Source: Thioalkalivibrio sp. XN8
GTDB lineage: Bacteria > Pseudomonadota > Gammaproteobacteria > Steroidobacterales > XN24
Length of the DNA: 64,000 nucleotides
Reading direction: 5' to 3'
Assembly: GCF_011058255.1 (NCBI RefSeq)
Contig: NZ_JAALFH010000048.1
Location: 1 to 64,000, forward strand
Below the pieces are notes generated by a model. The model saw only the letters and a program-made list of their open reading frames with translations. It was not told where the DNA came from and ran no database searches. Below, piece after piece: positions 59,451 through 64,000 of this stretch (position 1 is its first letter; each line of letters opens with the position of its first letter). The position numbers were made by a program, and so were the translations under genes.

Positions 59451-60733
59451 TGCGGTGGTGCTGCGCCGGGCGGGGGCGACGTCGGATAGGCCTTCATGGT
59501 GCCGTTGCCGCCGAAGAGCAGCAGGGCCCCGGTGGCGTCGATGTCGAAACGGTTCACGCCCTCGAGGATCCGGAAGAACTTGCGCTCCTGGTTCATCAGC
59601 GCCTCGGGACAGGCCATCCTGGTGGCGGCGACGTTGCCGAAGCTGAGGCCTTCGCCGGTCAGCACGAAGCCGCCGGTGTAGGTGTTGCAGGAGGCGCGGC
59701 CGTGGACGCGCCGCTCGGCCGCATCGAACACCAGCGTGACCCGCGAGCGGTCGATGATGCCGCCGCCGTCGAGGTCCTCGACCACCCATTCCCGGCCGGC
59801 CAGCAGGTCGACCGGCTCGCCGCCGCAGCCGGTGAAGACCTGGCCGTCGAACTCGACCGCCACGATGTAGGGGTGGGGCATGCCGCTCATGCTGTCGTTG
59901 CAGTTGCGCCGCGCCACGTCCATGGCCAGGCGATGGCCCGACCCGGCGGCGCGGAAGCGCGTCACGCGGCCCTCGGTGGTCGCGGTGAGCAGCGGCATGA
60001 CCGCGCGCCGCTGGTCGTAGCCGAGCAGGATTTCCGCTTCACCCGGGGCCAGCGACACGGTCCACGGCGGCTCCTGGCCGCGCGCGCGGAACGGCACGGC
60101 CGGCGCCTCCGCCCGGCGGCAGGTCGGCAGCCCGCGGCCCTCGATCTCGACCACGGCTTCATTCCCCTTGCCGTGGAAGAAGGTGGTCTCGTCGCCGAGC
60201 GCGCGGTACAGCACGCCGGACGCAGCTCGCGCTTGCTTCATGTCCACCACGCGGCCCTGGATCGCCATGCGGGCAGTCTCGCCCTCGGCGCTGAACAACA
60301 GCTCCTCGGCGCCGCAGACATAGTGTGTGCCGAGGGCGACCTGTTCCACCGGCAGCAGCCGCAGCATGCCGAGATCCACCGTGCCGGCGCCCGGGTCGAC
60401 CATCACGGGCCGGGTGATGCGGAACGGCTCCGCGCCCAGCGTGACGCTGCCGCGCAGCTCGTAGACGGCCGCCTCGGCGGGCAAGGCCGTCGCCTCCAGG
60501 CTGAAAGGCACCGGGACCTGCCGGCCCTGCAAGGGAATCTCCTGCGTGGCGACGACCTGGCCGCCGGTCGCGTCGAAGCGCTTCAGCGTGACCCGGGCGA
60601 CGCTGTCGGGCGGCAGGGCGATGCGCTCCGGATAGAACAGCGACCCCTGCAGCACCAGCGGCTGGCCCTGGGGGGCCAGCTGGCAGCCGGCGAGGCCGAG
60701 CAGGAGCAGGGCGGGCAGGGTGATCATTTTCAT
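59447..60733 (-). CDS. Multi-domain lipoprotein (YbaY + MliC-like + COG3650-like + META)
   Basis: 428 residues. Lipobox LAGC with Cys17 and a short signal. Domains in order: YbaY-type (27-125), an MliC lysozyme-inhibitor-like stretch (137-208, YVCGAEELLF...TFFHGKGNEAVVEIEG), a COG3650-like region (210-305, FRARGQEPPWTVSL, RRNCNDSMSGMPHPYI, GCGGEP) and a META/DUF306 domain (308-415, SCNTYTGG, ATRMACPEALMNQERKFFRIL). Envelope stress/protection suggested. Overlaps the ATP-grasp gene by 4 bp; 21 bp from the M14 stop. Confidence 0.83.
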   Translation of the reverse strand: MKMITLPALLLLGLAGCQLAPQGQPLVLQGSLFYPERIALPPDSVARVTLKRFDATGGQVVATQEIPLQGRQVPVPFSLEATALPAEAAVYELRGSVTLGAEPFRITRPVMVDPGAGTVDLGMLRLLPVEQVALGTHYVCGAEELLFSAEGETARMAIQGRVVDMKQARAASGVLYRALGDETTFFHGKGNEAVVEIEGRGLPTCRRAEAPAVPFRARGQEPPWTVSLAPGEAEILLGYDQRRAVMPLLTATTEGRVTRFRAAGSGHRLAMDVARRNCNDSMSGMPHPYIVAVEFDGQVFTGCGGEPVDLLAGREWVVEDLDGGGIIDRSRVTLVFDAAERRVHGRASCNTYTGGFVLTGEGLSFGNVAATRMACPEALMNQERKFFRILEGVNRFDIDATGALLLFGGNGTMKAYPTSPPPGAAPPQ

Positions 60734-60754
60734 GTTGTGTCTCCCGGCGACGGC

Positions 60755-63295
60755 TCAGTCCTCGTCCGGCGCCGGGGTCCGGTCCACCAGGCTGCCGAAG
60801 AACAGGGCGTTGGCAAAGAGCTTCTCGGTGCCGTGCCAGTAGCCCCGGAAAAGATAGTCGTCCGCCATCCGCACCACCAGGCCGTCGCCATGGCGCGTCG
60901 CCACCAGCGCCGGTCCGCCGGCGAGCCGCTCGCGGTTGCGCGGGGAGAGGAAACCGGCGACCAGCGGGTCGTCCGCATAGGTGCCGGCCTGGACGTAGGG
61001 GTTGTCGACCGGCCGCAGCACCTGGGCGCCGCGGCGCATCACGCTGAGCTCGCCCTGGGCATAGCCGAAGCCGAGCGGATGGGTCGTGTCGAGCTGCAGG
61101 CGCAGCACGCTGCCGCCGATCTGTTCCCGGCCGCGATCGTCTTGGGCCTGGCCGTAGGGCCGGCGCTCGGGCGCGACACTTGCGGCCTCGTCCTGGTCGT
61201 CCTGCGCCTCGACGAAGTCCCAGCCGAGCTCCAGCTGCTCGACCCAGGCGGCTGCACGCCGCACCGCCAGCAGCTGGCCGCCGCCTTGCACGAAGGCCTC
61301 GAGGGTCTTGCCGACCGACTCGGGCAGCTCGCCGTAGTTGCCGTCGGGGAGGATCAGGTGGGTGTAGTCGTCCAGTTGCCGGGGCAGGCGCTGCCAGTCG
61401 ATGCGCGTCAGCGGCTGCTGCAGGCGGGTATCGAACCAGTGCCAGGTGTAACCCGCGCTGTAGGGGTTCAGCCCGCGGCCGGTCAGCATGGCTGCGCGGG
61501 GTGCGACCAGCACCTCGGCGGCGGGTGAGCCCAGGTCGATGCCGGCCTGGGCCAGGCCGCTGGTGGCGCCGAACACCCTGGCGCTGAATTCCGCCGACAG
61601 GGCGGCGAGGCGCCGGTCGACGGGCGGCCGGTCCTCCGGCTGGAGTCCGCCGTGAATCACCAGGCTCCCGCGCACCAGCGCCTGCGGCCCCTCGGAGGTT
61701 GCCGCGACCAGCGGCTCCGCGACGGCCTGCACGCGATAGCCCTCGGCCAGCAGCGCGGCCAGCAAGCCCGGCGCGCCGTGCTGGTCCCAGGGCACGACCC
61801 AGGCCACGGCCTCCACGGGCAGGCGCGGGGCCGGCAGTGCCGGCGGCGCCGTGAGCGGGGCGCCGGTATCCGGGGCCCGGCGCACGGGGGCGACCGGCAG
61901 GTTGAAGGCGTGCTGCAGCGGCCAGGCCGAGACGTCATAGAAGATGTCGGCGGCCGGTTCGGCGGAGACGTCGAACATGGCCCTGAGGAGCAGGTACCGT
62001 TCCTGTTCGGCGGGGACGAACCAGGCCTGCTCGGGGCGCCCCTGGCGCTCGTCGGGCTCGACCGGGCGCACCTCGATGCCGTGCGCCAGCAGCGTCGCCA
62101 GCAGGGCCCGCGCCCGCCCCGGGTCGCCGGCGTCCGACACCAGCCAGCCGGCATTGCGGTCACGCCGGGCCTGCTCCGCGGAGTTGCGGAAGAATTCCGC
62201 CTGGTAGGCCGCCAGTTCGTCCGACATGGCGCGGCTGGCGCGCAGCGTGGAGATCGAGGTGCGGACTTGGTTGGCAACGGCGTCGGCGAAGCTGCGCCGG
62301 CCGTAGGGCGTGTCCATCAGGTGGCCGCGCGCGCTGCCCTGCTCGAACAGGATGCCAATGCTGCCGCTGATGTCCGGGTAGGTCGAGCCCTTGCCGACGT
62401 AGTAGTCGTCGAAGCCTTCGCGGGCGTAGAAGGGTTCGCCGGCCGCGTCCAGGATTTCGCCGTGGAAGCCGGCGATGCGCGCGGTAATCTCCTGGTTGCT
62501 GTCCGGGATGAGCGGGTTGACCCGTCCCGGCACGCCGGGCTGGAAGAAGTAGGTCGAGTTCGCCCCCATCTCGTGGAAGTCGGTGACCACGTGCGGGCGC
62601 CAGGCGTGGTAGTGCTGCAGCCGCGCGCGCGACTCGGGGTGCACGGCGGGCAGCCAGTCGCGGTTCAGGTCGAACCAGTAGTAGTTCGTGCGGCCGTTGG
62701 GCCAGGGCTCGTGGTGCTCCCGGTCCAGCGGGTCGGCCGAGGGATGGCGCCCGCGATGCATGTTGACCCAGTGGGCGAAGCGGTCCAGCCCATCGGGATT
62801 CAGCACCGGCTCCATGACGATGACCAGGTTGTCCAGCCAGTCCAGCACCTCGGGGTCGCGCGAGGCGGCGAGGTGCCACGCTGTGACCATGGCGGCGGAG
62901 GCGGCGGAAGCCTCGTTGCCGTGGACCGAGTAGCCCAGCCAGACGACCGGCGGGCCTTCGCCCGTGCGGCTGGCGTCGCGGCGCGCGTCCCGCAGGGCCT
63001 CGAGGTCCGCCAGCCGGTCGGGGCGGGCGAAGTACGCGAGGAACAGCGGCCGGCCGCCATGGGTCTCGCCCGTGTGCTCGATGCGCACGCGGTCCGAAGC
63101 TGCGGCCAACGCCTCGAAGTAGGCGACCACCTGGTCGTGCCGTGGGTGACGCTGGCCGGGCTCGAAGCCGATTACGGTGGCCGGCGCAGGCACGCTGGCA
63201 TCGATGGGCTGGCCGTCCGGCAGGCCCGGGGCCGCGAGGGCGCGGCCGGCCAGCAGCAGGGCGGCGAGCGGCAGGATCAGTCGGGTCGGGCTCAT
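60755..63295 (-). CDS. M14 family zinc carboxypeptidase-like protein
   Basis: 846 residues. Signal peptide (LILPLAALLLAGRALA|AP). N-terminal M14 domain with zinc ligands His125 and Glu128 (SVHGNEAS) and His241 (TDFHEMGANS), then the substrate/catalytic region around GILFEQGSARG. C-terminal ~300 residues look like a class-I glutamine amidotransferase-like lobe (DDYTHLILPDGNY, LEAFVQGGGQLLAVRRAAAW). Likely a secreted peptidase. ATG 63295; an in-frame TTG at 63301 has a nearer ribosome site and is possible. Confidence 0.9.
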   Translation of the reverse strand: MSPTRLILPLAALLLAGRALAAPGLPDGQPIDASVPAPATVIGFEPGQRHPRHDQVVAYFEALAAASDRVRIEHTGETHGGRPLFLAYFARPDRLADLEALRDARRDASRTGEGPPVVWLGYSVHGNEASAASAAMVTAWHLAASRDPEVLDWLDNLVIVMEPVLNPDGLDRFAHWVNMHRGRHPSADPLDREHHEPWPNGRTNYYWFDLNRDWLPAVHPESRARLQHYHAWRPHVVTDFHEMGANSTYFFQPGVPGRVNPLIPDSNQEITARIAGFHGEILDAAGEPFYAREGFDDYYVGKGSTYPDISGSIGILFEQGSARGHLMDTPYGRRSFADAVANQVRTSISTLRASRAMSDELAAYQAEFFRNSAEQARRDRNAGWLVSDAGDPGRARALLATLLAHGIEVRPVEPDERQGRPEQAWFVPAEQERYLLLRAMFDVSAEPAADIFYDVSAWPLQHAFNLPVAPVRRAPDTGAPLTAPPALPAPRLPVEAVAWVVPWDQHGAPGLLAALLAEGYRVQAVAEPLVAATSEGPQALVRGSLVIHGGLQPEDRPPVDRRLAALSAEFSARVFGATSGLAQAGIDLGSPAAEVLVAPRAAMLTGRGLNPYSAGYTWHWFDTRLQQPLTRIDWQRLPRQLDDYTHLILPDGNYGELPESVGKTLEAFVQGGGQLLAVRRAAAWVEQLELGWDFVEAQDDQDEAASVAPERRPYGQAQDDRGREQIGGSVLRLQLDTTHPLGFGYAQGELSVMRRGAQVLRPVDNPYVQAGTYADDPLVAGFLSPRNRERLAGGPALVATRHGDGLVVRMADDYLFRGYWHGTEKLFANALFFGSLVDRTPAPDED

Positions 63296-63340
63296 CGGCA
63301 ACAGGGCTCCGGTTCATGGTCGGCAAAGCGCCCAATGATA

Positions 63341-63372
63341 ACGGCGCCGGCGCAGCAGTGCGCCGGCGCCGT
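63341..63372. terminator. Hairpin between redoxin and M14 peptidase genes
   Basis: A perfect 14-bp stem (ACGGCGCCGGCGCA with TGCGCCGGCGCCGT, 4-nt loop) 20 bp after the redoxin stop. No T-run; probably a terminator or mRNA end stabiliser. Confidence 0.6.
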
Positions 63373-63392
63373 TGCCGGGACGAGGGTCGGCG

Positions 63393-63995
63393 TCAGTACT
63401 TGACGCTGCAGCCGTAGGGCTGGGTCAGCGGCCGGCTCACCGGCTGGCCCGCGGCCAGCTCGGCCAGGGCGATCTCGACGTACTGCTCGGCCTTCTCGAT
63501 GTCGGCCGGGCTGGCGCTCGGGATCGAGTCGATGGCGCCGTTGTAACGCAGCACGCCTTCGGGGTCGATGATGTACATGTGCGGGGTGGTCTTGGCGCCG
63601 TAGGCGCGACCCACCGTGCCGTCGGTGTCGAACAGGTAGGCAGTCTGCTGCGCCTTCCAGTCGGCCTGGATCTGGTCGGCCTGCGCCGGGGTCACATGGC
63701 CCTGCTTGCCCTCGGCCGAGGAGTTCACCACCAGCCAGACCACGCCGTCGCCGGTGGCCTCGGCCTGCTGCCGCTGCATGTTCTCGCCGTCATAGTGCTT
63801 CTTCACGAAGGGGCAGTCGTGGTTGGTCCATTCCAGCACCACTGTCTTGCCCCTGAAGTCGGCCAGGTTGTGGGTGACGCCCGCCGTGTCGCTCAGGGTG
63901 AAGGCGGGGGCGGGTTCGCCGATCCTGGCGTCGGAGGCCAGGGCCGGCGACGCGGCGAGCGTGAGCGCGAGGGCAATGCCCAGGGTCTTGTGCAT
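63393..63995 (-). CDS. Secreted redoxin (AhpC/TSA-like) protein
   Basis: 200 residues with a signal peptide (MHKTLGIALALTLAASPALA|SD). Thioredoxin fold with one reactive Cys61 in NHDCPFVKKHY; the usual CXXC is replaced by CPFV, so it is more like a peroxiredoxin-type thiol protein than a disulfide reductase. A second Cys (197) at the end may be a resolving Cys. TKTTPHMYIIDPEG-type cis-Pro loop is present (TTPHMYIID). First gene of, or independent from, the leftward M14-lipoprotein-ATP-grasp group. Confidence 0.9.
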   Translation of the reverse strand: MHKTLGIALALTLAASPALASDARIGEPAPAFTLSDTAGVTHNLADFRGKTVVLEWTNHDCPFVKKHYDGENMQRQQAEATGDGVVWLVVNSSAEGKQGHVTPAQADQIQADWKAQQTAYLFDTDGTVGRAYGAKTTPHMYIIDPEGVLRYNGAIDSIPSASPADIEKAEQYVEIALAELAAGQPVSRPLTQPYGCSVKY

Positions 63996-64000
63996 GATTT

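Overview
The window is about 64 kb of chromosome with very high GC content from a gammaproteobacterium. The content supports this: ubiE-ubiJ-ubiB and ubiK, the dapF/DUF484/xerC/hslVU block, hemC-hemD-hemX-hemY behind an AlgZR-type two-component pair, yajQ, speA, rep and a glnK-amtB operon. The species cannot be named from the sequence; an environmental lineage near the Xanthomonadales/Chromatiales-type groups is a reasonable guess. Coding density is high, and most neighbouring genes in operons overlap by 4 bp (ATGA or GTGA). There is no prophage, transposase, CRISPR array or rRNA. The window opens inside an S9 peptidase gene.

Layout, left to right. 1-3.7 kb: S9 peptidase end, DUF4136 lipoprotein, an acidic lipoprotein of unknown role. 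3.9-8.1 kb (minus): ppc, a glutathione transferase, yajQ and a small conserved protein. 8.3-11.3 kb: an unrecognised 383-residue protein and an SLC13-type transporter with cytoplasmic RCK_C-like domains. 11.3-18 kb: a complete unfused trpEGDCFBA operon preceded by a short leader ORF with three consecutive Trp codons. 18-20.3 kb: DoxX and pirin genes divergent from a LysR regulator. 20.3-28.1 kb (minus): dapF, DUF484, xerC, hslV, hslU, DUF971, ubiE, ubiJ, ubiB. 28.2-33 kb: ubiD, an orphan ParA-type ATPase, a GntR regulator with a palindromic operator candidate, an epimerase-like protein and a 2Fe-2S flavoreductase. 33-39 kb (minus): algZ-algR-hemC-hemD-hemX-hemY. 39-42.3 kb: a hydroxyisobutyrate-dehydrogenase-like enzyme, speA and a DUF4124 protein.

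42.3-45.2 kb is a nitrogen-response unit: TorF-type outer-membrane protein, glnK, amtB, a strong terminator and a second PII gene. A very good sigma-54 -24/-12 element and an NtrC-like dyad lie upstream. 45.2-52.4 kb: ubiK, a 550-residue membrane protein, a ComM/YifB ATPase, a secreted protein of unknown role, rep and a membrane-anchored cytochrome c. At 52.6 kb a tRNA-Arg(CCG) is followed by two tandem 144-bp repeats, each carrying the 3' end of the tRNA, its terminator and an inverted T-arm-like segment. This resembles the rtT repeats after E. coli tyrT. 53-64 kb: a zinc metalloprotease with a large coiled-coil insertion, a NaChBac-like single-domain ion channel, a DUF533 protein, a FecBCD/BtuFCD-type ABC importer, a RimK-like ATP-grasp enzyme, a multi-domain lipoprotein (YbaY, MliC-like, COG3650-like, META), an M14 carboxypeptidase-like protein and a redoxin.

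The most unusual points are the tRNA-tail repeat array, the trp leader whose structure suggests control by hiding the trpE ribosome site rather than by a U-tract terminator, the sigma-54/NtrC control region, the coiled-coil metalloprotease, and the ATP-grasp/lipoprotein/ABC-importer cluster.
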